Positions 52,044 through 60,340 of a stretch of DNA of 64,000 nucleotides are shown in pieces. The notes under the pieces were generated by a model. That model saw nothing but the letters and a program-made list of their open reading frames with translations, ran no database searches and had not been told where the DNA came from. The translations under genes were made by a program, and so were the position numbers. The stretch comes from Acetobacter nitrogenifigens DSM 23921 = NBRC 105050. GTDB lineage: Bacteria; Pseudomonadota; Alphaproteobacteria; Acetobacterales; Acetobacteraceae. Numbering within the stretch: the stretch's first letter is position 1; every line of letters starts with the position of its first letter. The DNA lies in the NCBI RefSeq assembly GCF_000429165.1, contig NZ_AUBI01000006.1, positions 186,001 through 250,000 of the forward strand. Reading direction: 5' to 3'.

Positions 52044-52258
52044 GATCAGCCTGTCGGTTCGGCATCTGTCTCATAAGGGACTGAGCAATCGTGGCGATGA
52101 CACACTAACGCCAGAACCGGCAGGGCGGACATTTCTGTTCGGCCAAAAGCGGACATTGTAATCTGGCTCTCACACCCATTGTTGCAACAGCGGGAAAATG
52201 TCCGGGTGTTTCGTAAAGCAGGAATGTCCGCATGAGCCGGTCCCGCCCGATAGAAACG
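52044..52258. other. Decayed repeat-like sequence
   Basis: Short GCGGACATT blocks recur (about 52122 and 52150) with an inverted AATGTCCGC near 52223. The small minus-strand frames here look like the well-known spurious frames of degraded alphaproteobacterial intergenic repeats. No gene is supported. Confidence 0.35.
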
Positions 52259-52311
52259 CCCGTGTTGTGAGCCCTGCGAAGCCGTAGGCGAAGCATGGCT
52301 CACAACACGGG
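52259..52311. repeat. Perfect 15-bp inverted repeat (hairpin element)
   Basis: CCCGTGTTGTGAGCC at 52259-52273 is the exact reverse complement of GGCTCACAACACGGG at 52297-52311, with a 23-base loop that contains GCGAAGC twice. There is no T-run, so it is not an ordinary terminator. It may be a small palindromic repeat, a MITE-like end or an attachment structure next to the IS scar. Confidence 0.8.
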
Positions 52312-52433
52312 ATCACCAGCTATTTAGCCGGGGCACGCGAAAAAGAGACGAGCGGCAGTGGTTTCTCGTCCGACCCCTACGAGTTGTTTTTTGGGTTAAC
52401 ACAAAGGCACATCAATTGCGACGACGGGGCGAT

Positions 52434-52874
52434 CTATTGCGTAACCGCTTGTCCATTGGCATTGGCAAGTGCGATAGCCGCGATCTGCGCGAGCGTCATT
52501 GTCGTATATTTCGTCATCAGTTCGAGTTCCGCTGCGGCATAAGCTTCCTCGAGCACGGAGTTGGCGGCGCATTCCACCGGGCAGGTTGGATGATCACGTG
52601 AGATAGGGGCGACGAGGATGGCGCCCTCGTTCAGAGCACGCTGGACGTCCAGCACGGTAATCTCATCGAGCGACCGCGCGAGCTTCCAGCCCCCGCCGCG
52701 CCCTCCTTCAGACTCAACGATTCCACGGTCGCGCAATGCGCCCAGCGAGCGGCGCACGACGACCGGATTTGTGTTGAGCATCAGTGCAATCCGCTCTGAC
52801 GTTTTCCTGCCTCCTAGCAGTTCCATGTGCACCAACACGTGCAGCATTCGAGCGAGCCGCCCATCGGTTCTCAT
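52434..52874 (-). CDS. Rrf2-family transcriptional regulator
   Basis: 146 residues. The winged helix is SERIALMLNTNPVVVRRSLGALRDRGIVESEGGRGGGWKLAR, and SLDEITVLDVQRAL follows, both typical of Rrf2. Only two cysteines (CPVEC, about 98-102) are present where iron-sulfur Rrf2 proteins have three, so it is closer to the YwnA/NsrR-like redox or stress group without an obvious cluster. It is divergent from the broken hydrolase gene, its likely former target. Confidence 0.88.
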   Translation of the reverse strand: MRTDGRLARMLHVLVHMELLGGRKTSERIALMLNTNPVVVRRSLGALRDRGIVESEGGRGGGWKLARSLDEITVLDVQRALNEGAILVAPISRDHPTCPVECAANSVLEEAYAAAELELMTKYTTMTLAQIAAIALANANGQAVTQ

Positions 52875-53046
52875 TGCGCAATTTTCCGAAACAACAAATG
52901 TTACGATATCTTGACTTCTGATTTTTCCGTAACATGAATGGTTGCGAAATAAAAGGAGCGTTCATGCGAGGTCGACAGCTCGTAGTCGGGCCCGCAACCC
53001 TGATCGTCTCCACGTTAAATCCATCGGCAGTCACTCGGCAGGCCCC

Positions 53047-54023
53047 ATGAACGAGACCATTCTTCAGACACGTTCTCTCTGAATGAGCATCCTTGATGCC
53101 GGAAAATGCCCACTCGTCTTGCTCTGCCACGGCTTTCCTGCAACCAAGCGCGTGTGGAGGCGCCAGATTGAAGCTTTGGCGCAGGCAGGCTATCGCGCCG
53201 TCGCACCTGACATGCGGGGTTACGGCGAGACGGAAGCGCCGCCGCGTCCGGACCAATACACAGTCCTGCATGCCGTCGGCGATCTGATCGCACTACTCGA
53301 CGCTCTCGGCGAGCGGCAGGCTGTTCTGGTTGGTCACGACTGGGGAGCGACCATTGCTTGGCAAGCCGCGTTGACGCGCCCTGACCGGTTCCGCCCCGTC
53401 GTGGCCTTGACCGTGCCCATGATGGGGCTACCGCCAGCGCCCCTTCGAAGATATTCCCCCAGAACGACGAAGCCTTGTTCTACACCCTATATTTTCAGCA
53501 GCCGGGCGGCGCCGAAGTCGAGTTCAGTCGGGATGTCCGGCTGACCCTTCGCAAGCTCATCTTCGCTGGGAGTGGCGACGCAGGTCCGCGCAAGCCGGAC
53601 GACGGCACGCCCAACCCCTTCGGCATGGTTGTGAGGACTACAGGCTTGCTGCCGAGCCTGCCGAACGTAACCAAGCTGCCAGAATGGATGTCCTCGCAGG
53701 AATTTGAGCACATAGTCACTGCGTTCAAGGCGTCCGGCTTTACCGGCGGATTGAACTACTATCGCAATCTCGATCGAAATTGGGAGCTACAACAGGCGAA
53801 CGCAGGTCAGTTAGTGACTGTTCCGGCGCTATTCATGATCGGAGAGCGTGATCCCGGGCTGGACATTCCTAGCATGAATCAAATTATCGCCAGCATGCCG
53901 AGCCTCGTTCCTAACCTGCAAGGGGCTCATGTTCTTTCTGGTGCGGGTCACTGGCTTCAGCAGGGGCGGTCTGATGAAGTAACGAAACTCATCTTCGATT
54001 TTATGGCGCAGCTTTGCGAATAG
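53047..54023 (+). pseudogene. Broken alpha/beta hydrolase (epoxide-hydrolase type)
   Basis: The gene can be read from ATG 53047 (MNETILQTRSL), but a TGA at 53080-53082 interrupts it. It continues as MSILDAGKCPLVLLCHGFPA and has the nucleophile elbow VGHDWGATIAW. Near 53440 a one-base frameshift moves the reading to the frame that starts KIFPQNDEALFYTLYFQQPG and runs through GERDPGLDIPS to the catalytic His region VLSGAGHWLQQGRSDEV at 54023. The two parts together give a complete epoxide hydrolase. Two lesions make loss of function likely, unless the frameshift is a sequencing error. Confidence 0.8.
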
Positions 54024-54261
54024 AAGCTCAATCTCCAGCACGTCGAGATCATACCGGATCATTGGGCGAAACCATACAGACCGCACTACTTTAGGTAACG
54101 TCCGAGGAATCGTGCTTCCGATCTGTGGTAGGGGCGCCCGGCTATCTCTTCGCGCGACCAAAGGCCGACCATCGGTTCATCCACCAAAGCGGTCATACGC
54201 GCGAACGGCATAATTAGCCTACTTCAACAAGGTAGAACCATACTGGTCGCCTCATTCAGGC

Positions 54262-55350
54262 TCACGCCTTGGCGCCGCCCCTTTGTAATCGCTCCAGCAA
54301 CTCCCGCCCGGTCCGCGTAAATACCTCCGCCGAATAGCGAGACAGGACCACTCCGCGCGCCCTCTCGCCCATCGCTGACAGCTCTTGCGGCGCGCCTAAC
54401 GCCCGGCGCAGGACCGTCGCGAGTGCGTCGGGGGATTCCGGCGGTGTGTGCCAGCCGCTGACGCCGTCCTGAATCGAATACGTCATTTCCCCGACCTTCG
54501 ACCCGATGACAGGAAGCGCCGCCTGCATGGCTTCATGCGCGCCAATGCAAAACCCCTCCCATCGTGACGGTTGGAGATAAAGGTGCAGTCCACTCAGGAA
54601 CGCCCCTGTGTCCGCAGTGAAGCCGGGCAGCCGCACGCGTTCTCCCAGCCCATGCTGCGCGATCAGGCCTTCCAGTTCGACGCGCTGGGGGCCTTCTCCG
54701 GCGATGGTCAGATCAAAGGGAGGCAAGGCCTCCAGAGGCAGTCTCGCGATGGCGGCGATCAACTCGGCGTAACCTTTTACGGGGTGTAATCGGCCCAAAG
54801 ATCCCAGCTTCACTGGCTCGCCGGGCCTCCACGGCGTGGCGCGCGGCGCATTCGGATCCGAGCGAAAGATCGGCCAGCAGGCGAGGCGCTCCGGTGGAAT
54901 GCGCAGGCTGGCGCGGGTGGCTTCAGTCACGAATTGCGAATCTCCCACCCAAAGGCAGGACAGCGATCGTGTGGCGCGTAGCAAGGCGCGGTTAGCTGGT
55001 TTCAGGCGCGCGGAATGCTGCCAGCTTGCGACGGGCAGCCCCATGCGCCGCCCGACCAGCTGCCCCAGTAGGGTCGCGCGGGTCAAGGAGGTCCATAGAT
55101 GGGTCGGCCGCCACGCCTGCAATTCGCCCTCAAGCCAGCGATAGGCGCCGAGGTGATCGCGCAAACCGATGCCGCAGGCCCGGACGTCGAGGCCCGCAGC
55201 TCGCATAGGCGGTTCGCCCAGACCGTCTTTCCGCGCCAGAGCAAGGACCGCGACCTCGTGTCCGGCGTCCCTGAATACGTCGGTGACAGCAGGGACAGGG
55301 AAGGCGGCGCCACCGCCTTCGAGAGAATTGATCACGTAGGCGATGCGCAA
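54262..55350 (-). CDS. GT4-family glycosyltransferase
   Basis: 362 residues of GT-B fold. The N-terminal donor-free domain opens RIAYVINSLEGGGAAFP. The nucleotide-sugar domain has GSLGRLHPVKGYAELIAAIARL, LTIAGEGPQRVELEGLI, RLPGFTADTGAFL and the ExxxxxxxE-type ending PSRWEGFCIGAHEAMQAALPVIGSKVGEM. It likely builds a capsule, LPS or exopolysaccharide. The TTG at 55350 has GGGAG eight bases upstream and gives the family start; a TTG at 55365 is possible. No other glycan gene is adjacent. Confidence 0.88.
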   Translation of the reverse strand: MRIAYVINSLEGGGAAFPVPAVTDVFRDAGHEVAVLALARKDGLGEPPMRAAGLDVRACGIGLRDHLGAYRWLEGELQAWRPTHLWTSLTRATLLGQLVGRRMGLPVASWQHSARLKPANRALLRATRSLSCLWVGDSQFVTEATRASLRIPPERLACWPIFRSDPNAPRATPWRPGEPVKLGSLGRLHPVKGYAELIAAIARLPLEALPPFDLTIAGEGPQRVELEGLIAQHGLGERVRLPGFTADTGAFLSGLHLYLQPSRWEGFCIGAHEAMQAALPVIGSKVGEMTYSIQDGVSGWHTPPESPDALATVLRRALGAPQELSAMGERARGVVLSRYSAEVFTRTGRELLERLQRGGAKA

Positions 55351-55426
55351 GCAGCGTTCTCCCAACCGAAAGGTTGCGCCGCCTTCCTGCCTCGTTCCTG
55401 CGAGAAGTCAAGGTTACACCGGACGC

Positions 55427-56212
55427 TTAGCGTGCGGTGTAACCGCCGTCGATCATCTGGTTTGCGCCGGTGATCTGCGCGGCTTCGTCCCTGCAAAGGA
55501 ACGTTGCCATCGCTGCAACCTGCTCGGCCGTGACGAACTGCCCCGTCGGTTGGGCCGCCAGAAGTACGTCCCTGATCACCTGTTCGCGCGTCATGTTGCG
55601 CGCCTTCATCGTGTCGGGAATCTGGTTTTCGACCAGCGGCGTCCAGACATAGCCGGGCGAAATCGCGTTGACGGTGATTCCCGTCCCGGCCGTCTCCAAC
55701 GCCGCTGTTTTCACCAGGCCGAGCAGTCCATGCTTCGCTGCGACGTAAGCGGACTTAAAAGGGGACGCGACCTGCGAGTGTATCGACGCTGTGACGATGA
55801 TCCGGCCCCAGCCGGAACCGCGCATCAGGGGGATCGCCGCCCGCATCAGATGAAAGGGCGAACTGAGATTGAGCGCGATGATCTGCTCCCATTTTTCAGC
55901 GGGAAACGAGTCGATCGCCTCGACATGCTGTACGCCCGCATTGGCGATCAGGATATCGAGACCGCCCGCCTGCTCACATGCTGCGTGAACCAGCGCCCTG
56001 TTGGATTCCATTAGGCTCAGGTCCGCGGGAATAAAAAATGCTTCCCGGCTGGACGCGTCCGAAAGGGCGCGCCTCTGTTTCTCGATGTCCTCCGGGTCGC
56101 CGAAGCCGGTCATCACAAGGACGGCGCCTTCTGCTGCCAGAGCGCGAGCGTAAGCCAGACCTATTCCTGACGTCGATCCGGTAACGAGAGCCACGCGGTT
56201 TTTGAGAAACAT
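55427..56212 (-). CDS. bdhA: 3-Hydroxybutyrate dehydrogenase
   Basis: A 261-residue short-chain dehydrogenase. It has TGSTSGIGLAYARALAAEGA, NAGVQHVEAIDSFPAEKWEQIIALNLSS, the catalytic SIHSQVASPFKSAYVAAKH (Ser, Tyr, Lys) and the closing NQMIDGGYTAR. These segments are diagnostic for D-3-hydroxybutyrate dehydrogenases, which interconvert 3-hydroxybutyrate and acetoacetate with NAD. AAGGAG lies seven bases before the ATG. It follows the fatty-acid transporter by 11 bases, so the pair forms one operon. Confidence 0.93.
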   Translation of the reverse strand: MFLKNRVALVTGSTSGIGLAYARALAAEGAVLVMTGFGDPEDIEKQRRALSDASSREAFFIPADLSLMESNRALVHAACEQAGGLDILIANAGVQHVEAIDSFPAEKWEQIIALNLSSPFHLMRAAIPLMRGSGWGRIIVTASIHSQVASPFKSAYVAAKHGLLGLVKTAALETAGTGITVNAISPGYVWTPLVENQIPDTMKARNMTREQVIRDVLLAAQPTGQFVTAEQVAAMATFLCRDEAAQITGANQMIDGGYTAR

Positions 56213-56223
56213 CGCGCGCTCCT

Positions 56224-57594
56224 TCAGCCTAAAGCCAAAACGGCAATACAGCAGATAACAAGGGAGATCACGAACGTCACGGCGGTAAACGCCATTACAC
56301 GCTGTATCCCGATGCCCGCGATGGCCACGATCGGGACCGCCCAGAATGGTTGAAGCATGTTGGCCACGTTTTCGGCGATGGCGACGGCCATAATCACATG
56401 TGGCGTCGAGGCGTGCAGACTCATCGCGGCAGGCACGACGAAAGGCCCCTGCACTGCCCAGTGGCCGCCCGCGCTGGGGACGAGGAACGTGATGATCAAC
56501 GAACTTATGAAGCTCCAGAATGGCAATGTTTGAGCCGACGCGATGTGTACGAAGAAATCAGAGATAACGCCCGCAAGCCCCGTCGCCGTCATGATTCCCA
56601 TGATTCCGCCGTAGAACGGAAATTGCAGCAAGATCGGTCCAGTCTGCGAAATCGCCTCCCGCACGGCGCCGACATAGGCGATCGGCGTTTTCTGCAAAGC
56701 GAGTCCCGCTATCAGAAAGCTGAGGATCAGACTTTCGATATCGAAACCGAATCCGTGATCTCGCCATCTCAGGATGAGCGCCGCAAGCGCAAATGCTGCG
56801 ATCAGAGCGGACAAGACGAATGACCGTTCCACGGCGACGCGCGGCGACCACGCAGTCGGTGCGTCTTGCGAGGTCGCTGGCCGCTCTTCATCGACGTTCA
56901 GGAATACCGATTGCTTGGTCGCGGGACGTATGAGGGGAAACGCCAGACCCGACACGATGACCGTCAAAATCGTTGGAACCAGCGTGAACGCTGAAAAGAG
57001 GGAGGCGCTGAGCGGCGTAACCTGTCCGGTCAGTTGCTCGACGATGTTCATGGGGTTGCCATGCGTCGCCTGCGACAGGGCGATGGAGCTGGAAAGGCCG
57101 CTGTTGCACATCCACCACGCGGAATATCCGCACGCGACAAGCCATCCGTAATCCACCCGCACGCGCCGTCCGATTTCACGAGCCACGAATGCGCCGACGA
57201 CCAGTCCAAGGCCCCAGTTGAGCCATGTTGCGGGAACAACCAGGGCATACATGGTGAATACCGCCTGTCCCGGCGTGTTGACGCTGGCGACCAGTCGGCG
57301 GAGCAATCTCCGGACAGCAGGCGCTGCGGCGACGGCATGCCCCGTGACGAGGATCAGCATCATCTGGAACGCGAAGGCGACGATCTTGAAGGAGCCCCCG
57401 TACCACGCGTTCAGAATATCAGCCGGGGTGCGGTGCGGGGCAAGCGCTCCGGCGAGGATCGCTGTCACGAAGGTCAGAAGCAGCGCGATCACGAACGGAT
57501 CGGGCATAAAGCGTTCGAAGAAGACCACAAAGAAATCGACGAGCGCACCTTGGAGCGAGTTCCGGGTGGCAGTTTTGGTTGAATTTTCGGTCAT
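56224..57594 (-). CDS. atoE: Short-chain fatty acid transporter (AtoE)
   Basis: 456 residues with 10-12 hydrophobic segments, the length of E. coli AtoE. RFMPDPFVIALLLTFV, AWYGGSFKIVAFAFQMMLILVTGHAVA, and FLVPSAGGHWAVQGPFVVPAA are AtoE/TIGR00366 marks. It imports short-chain fatty acids, including acetoacetate and hydroxybutyrate. It is the first gene of an operon with bdhA and lies downstream of the keto acid cleavage gene. Confidence 0.92.
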   Translation of the reverse strand: MTENSTKTATRNSLQGALVDFFVVFFERFMPDPFVIALLLTFVTAILAGALAPHRTPADILNAWYGGSFKIVAFAFQMMLILVTGHAVAAAPAVRRLLRRLVASVNTPGQAVFTMYALVVPATWLNWGLGLVVGAFVAREIGRRVRVDYGWLVACGYSAWWMCNSGLSSSIALSQATHGNPMNIVEQLTGQVTPLSASLFSAFTLVPTILTVIVSGLAFPLIRPATKQSVFLNVDEERPATSQDAPTAWSPRVAVERSFVLSALIAAFALAALILRWRDHGFGFDIESLILSFLIAGLALQKTPIAYVGAVREAISQTGPILLQFPFYGGIMGIMTATGLAGVISDFFVHIASAQTLPFWSFISSLIITFLVPSAGGHWAVQGPFVVPAAMSLHASTPHVIMAVAIAENVANMLQPFWAVPIVAIAGIGIQRVMAFTAVTFVISLVICCIAVLALG

Positions 57595-57903
57595 ATGGTA
57601 TCTCTCAGGCGAAATACGCGGGCGTATCCGAGCATGTCATGTGCATGGTGTTTTGTTATGATGCCATTATTATTTCACCCATTATTTTATGATGACAATA
57701 AAAATCAATTCGTTGATCTTGGGGATTGCATATTGGTCAAACTGTTGACATTGGAAATGCAGGCATAGCTGCCATTTGAAACTCATCACCTCTGGGCACG
57801 CCCGACAATCCGCTCTTGGGCGAATTCGGTGCGCGTGGAACTATTTCCAGATAAATAAACAATATTGGCGAAGGTTATTGCGAGAGGGAGATGGCGGCTT
57901 TTA
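57595..57903. other. AT-rich intergenic promoter region of atoE
   Basis: About 310 bases. TTATGATG is repeated (near 57655 and 57688) on either side of TATTATTTCACCCATTATT, in the most AT-rich part, which probably holds the atoE promoter. No gene or clear terminator is seen. Confidence 0.45.
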
Positions 57904-58734
57904 TTATGCTGGCCGAAGCCCGAGTATCTGCCGCGCCTCTGCTGGCGTGGCAGGACGGCGCCCATGTGCGGCGAGCCGTTCGACCGCTATCTGCACGAGT
58001 TCAACGTTGCCCTTGGCAAGCCTGTCACGTGTTACGCGAATATTATCTTCCAAACCGGTGCGCACGCCGTCGCCGTCGCGGGCCAGAACCCAATCCATGA
58101 CCGTTGTTTGGTAACGCCCGATCCCCGCCGCCGTCCATGTTGCCTCAGGGAGAATACGTCTTGTTTCTGCAAGAAGGATGTCGAGCAGATGTTCGTCGGC
58201 TGGCATGGCGTTCTTTACGCCAAGCACGAACTGCACATGTGGTTTTGGTCCCATCAACCCGGCGTCCACAAGGCGACGTGCGCCGTGTATGTGAGACAGG
58301 TCGAAGATTTCGATCTCCGGGCTGACATGATGATCTTTCATGCTGGCGGCGAGAGTGTCGACGAGGGCGGCGCCGTTCTCGTAAACGATGGTCGGAAAAT
58401 TTACCGAGCCGGTCGACAGCGAGGCCATATCCGGTCGCAGCGGTAAAGAACTCCCCCGGGCGTCGGCGTCGCGCCCGCGGCCGCCGGTGGAAAACTGGAT
58501 GATCATGCCGGGGCAATGTCTGGAGACGCCTTCCTGAACAGCCTGAAACAGCGCTGGGTCGGATGACGGGCTTTCATCGGCGTTGCGAACGTGGATGTGC
58601 ACAAGTGATGCGCCGGCTTCAAAGGCTTCGTGTGTTGATTCTATTTGCTGCGTCGGAGTTACAGGCAGTGTCGGATTATCCGAGGTGCGCGGCACCGAAC
58701 CGGTGATGGCGACGGCGACAACAGCTGGACGCAT
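57904..58734 (-). CDS. Beta-keto acid cleavage enzyme (BKACE, DUF849)
   Basis: A 276-residue zinc TIM-barrel enzyme. VVAVAITGSVP and VHIHVRNADESPSSDP give the metal histidines, FSTGGRGRD and ASLSTGSVNFP form the substrate loops, and VLGVKNAMPAD follows. BKACE proteins react a beta-keto acid with acetyl-CoA to give acetoacetate and a new CoA ester; the best-known forms act on 3-keto-5-aminohexanoate or dehydrocarnitine. Acetoacetate is the substrate of the adjacent bdhA. The ATG at 58734 has GGTGAG close upstream and gives the family start; the frame opens 20 codons earlier. Confidence 0.9.
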   Translation of the reverse strand: MRPAVVAVAITGSVPRTSDNPTLPVTPTQQIESTHEAFEAGASLVHIHVRNADESPSSDPALFQAVQEGVSRHCPGMIIQFSTGGRGRDADARGSSLPLRPDMASLSTGSVNFPTIVYENGAALVDTLAASMKDHHVSPEIEIFDLSHIHGARRLVDAGLMGPKPHVQFVLGVKNAMPADEHLLDILLAETRRILPEATWTAAGIGRYQTTVMDWVLARDGDGVRTGLEDNIRVTRDRLAKGNVELVQIAVERLAAHGRRPATPAEARQILGLRPA

Positions 58735-59262
58735 AAGACTCACCCTGACTTTTCCGACGCCCCTCTTCGGGGGCTTGAGTGGAGTGTAAGCCACTGGCTT
58801 AATTTGGTCTGCACCTACTTTGTGCGATCAGCGCACTTATGGTCGCTGTACGAATACTATCAAACGCCGGTTTTGCCGTGCAGGCAAGTTGCTTTTCCAT
58901 ACTCCCGTGCTTGTGATGGCGCTTTAGGAGCGGTCAATGGCGGCGCTGGATCCGTTGGAGGGAGGGCAGTGAGTGCTATTGAAGTGGTAGTGCTGGGCGG
59001 CTGTCTGCAACAGTGGCCGTGCGTTTGTTGATACGTGTATCGACTCTGGCGGGCGCGAGCTCGCGTCCCTTTCCTAAAGAAAAATTCCGATATTTTGGCG
59101 AGGCCGTAAACTGAATGCCGGGCGTGAATATCATTTGGAGAATTTTAAAAAATATATTGAAACAATGTATTTTTGTTCAAAAATGAACGACCTACCCTAG
59201 CCGTTTTAATCTTGGTTGACGCCAGTTTCGTGCAAAACAGGCGCCAACCGAAAGAGAAAATC
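58735..59262. other. Intergenic region between BKACE and alcohol dehydrogenase genes
   Basis: About 530 bases. It holds the BKACE promoter region with a dyad (58822-58836), a GATACGTGTATC palindrome near 59026, a GC-rich hairpin (GGGCGCGAG/CTCGCGTCC) at 59051-59068 and a 16-bp AT palindrome ATTTTTGTTCAAAAAT at 59169-59184 beyond the alcohol dehydrogenase stop. A short plus-strand frame near 58920-59030 is not convincing. Confidence 0.45.
58822..58836. promoter_or_regulatory. Dyad upstream of the BKACE gene
   Basis: GTGCG-ATCAG-CGCAC is a perfect 5-bp inverted repeat 88 bases before the BKACE start, in a position suited to an operator. Confidence 0.4.
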
Positions 59263-60318
59263 TCAGGCGCTGGCGGGCATGGACGTCATGTCGATCACGA
59301 AGCGATATTTCACATCCGATTTCAGCATGCGCTCATAAGCCGCCTCGATCTCATCCATACGAATCATCTCGATGTCGGACGTGATTCCATGCTCACCGCA
59401 GAAGTCGAGCATTTCCTGTGTCTCCGCGATCCCGCCGATCAGCGATCCGGCGAAGGTGCGGCGCTTCATGATGAGGCTGAATACTGAAACCGGCAGCGGT
59501 TCTTCGGGCGCCCCGACCTGAACCAGCACGCCGTCGCGTTTGAGCAGCTCGAGATATTCGTTGATGTCGTGTTTAGCCGAGACTGCGTCAAGTATGAAGT
59601 CGAAGCGCCCGCTCTCCTTGGCCATCGCTTCCGGATCTTTCGATAGAACGACCTCATGCGCGCCGAGCCGCAGCCCGTCCTCGACTTTGCTGGCCGATGT
59701 GGTGAACAGCACGACTTCCGCTCCCAGCGCACGGGCGAATTTTACGCCCATATGGCCCAGCCCTCCAAGCCCGACGATGCCGACGCGTTGCCCGGGACCA
59801 ACCTTCCATTTACGCAGGGGCGACCAGGTGGTGATGCCTGCGCAGAGCAACGGCGCCACGGCGGCGGGGTCGAGCGAGTCTGGAGCGCGCAGGACGAAAG
59901 CCTGATCAACCACGACGGCGCTGGAATATCCGCCAAAAGTGATCCCGCGCCCCTGCCTGTCCTCGCCGTTATAGGTGCCGACGAAACCGACTTCGCAGTA
60001 CTGTTCCAGCCCCTCTTTACAGCTTGTGCATTCCCGACATGAGTCGACCATGCAACCGACCCCGACGAAATCACCTTTCTTAAAGCGCGCGACGGAAGAT
60101 CCAACCTCGGCCACGCGCCCTACGATTTCGTGTCCCGGCACGCATGGGTAGATGGTGTTCTTCCACTCGTTGCGAGCCTGATGGAGATCGGAGTGACAGA
60201 CGCCGCAATAGGCGATGTCGATGCGGACATCGTCCGGTCCTACGTCCCGCCGTTCAAACGCGATGGGGGCGAGTGGTGCGTTCGCTGCGGTGGCGGCGTA
60301 TCCGACGCATGAGAGCAT
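59263..60318 (-). CDS. Zinc-dependent alcohol dehydrogenase (CAD/YahK type)
   Basis: 351 residues of the medium-chain dehydrogenase family. The catalytic zinc site is YCGVCHSDLHQARNEW and PGHEIVG, and the structural zinc cysteines are in CRECTSCKEGLEQYC. The cofactor loop is GIVGLGGLGHMGVKFARALG. FGGYSSAVVVDQ and ITTWSPLRKWKVGPG are typical of NADP-dependent cinnamyl-alcohol-type enzymes that reduce aromatic and aliphatic aldehydes. It lies 22 bases after the aldo/keto reductase gene and is probably co-transcribed with it. Confidence 0.92.
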   Translation of the reverse strand: MLSCVGYAATAANAPLAPIAFERRDVGPDDVRIDIAYCGVCHSDLHQARNEWKNTIYPCVPGHEIVGRVAEVGSSVARFKKGDFVGVGCMVDSCRECTSCKEGLEQYCEVGFVGTYNGEDRQGRGITFGGYSSAVVVDQAFVLRAPDSLDPAAVAPLLCAGITTWSPLRKWKVGPGQRVGIVGLGGLGHMGVKFARALGAEVVLFTTSASKVEDGLRLGAHEVVLSKDPEAMAKESGRFDFILDAVSAKHDINEYLELLKRDGVLVQVGAPEEPLPVSVFSLIMKRRTFAGSLIGGIAETQEMLDFCGEHGITSDIEMIRMDEIEAAYERMLKSDVKYRFVIDMTSMPASA

Positions 60319-60340
60319 GTCTTGTTTCCTTATGGTGCTG

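Noticed and set aside
52105..52296. Small minus-strand frame overlapping the hairpin
   Set aside because: It resembles spurious frames from decayed alphaproteobacterial repeats and is interrupted by the inverted repeat.
58920..59031. Small plus-strand frame ending in CLQQWPCVC
   Set aside because: It lacks a ribosome site and similarity, and lies in the promoter region of the BKACE gene.
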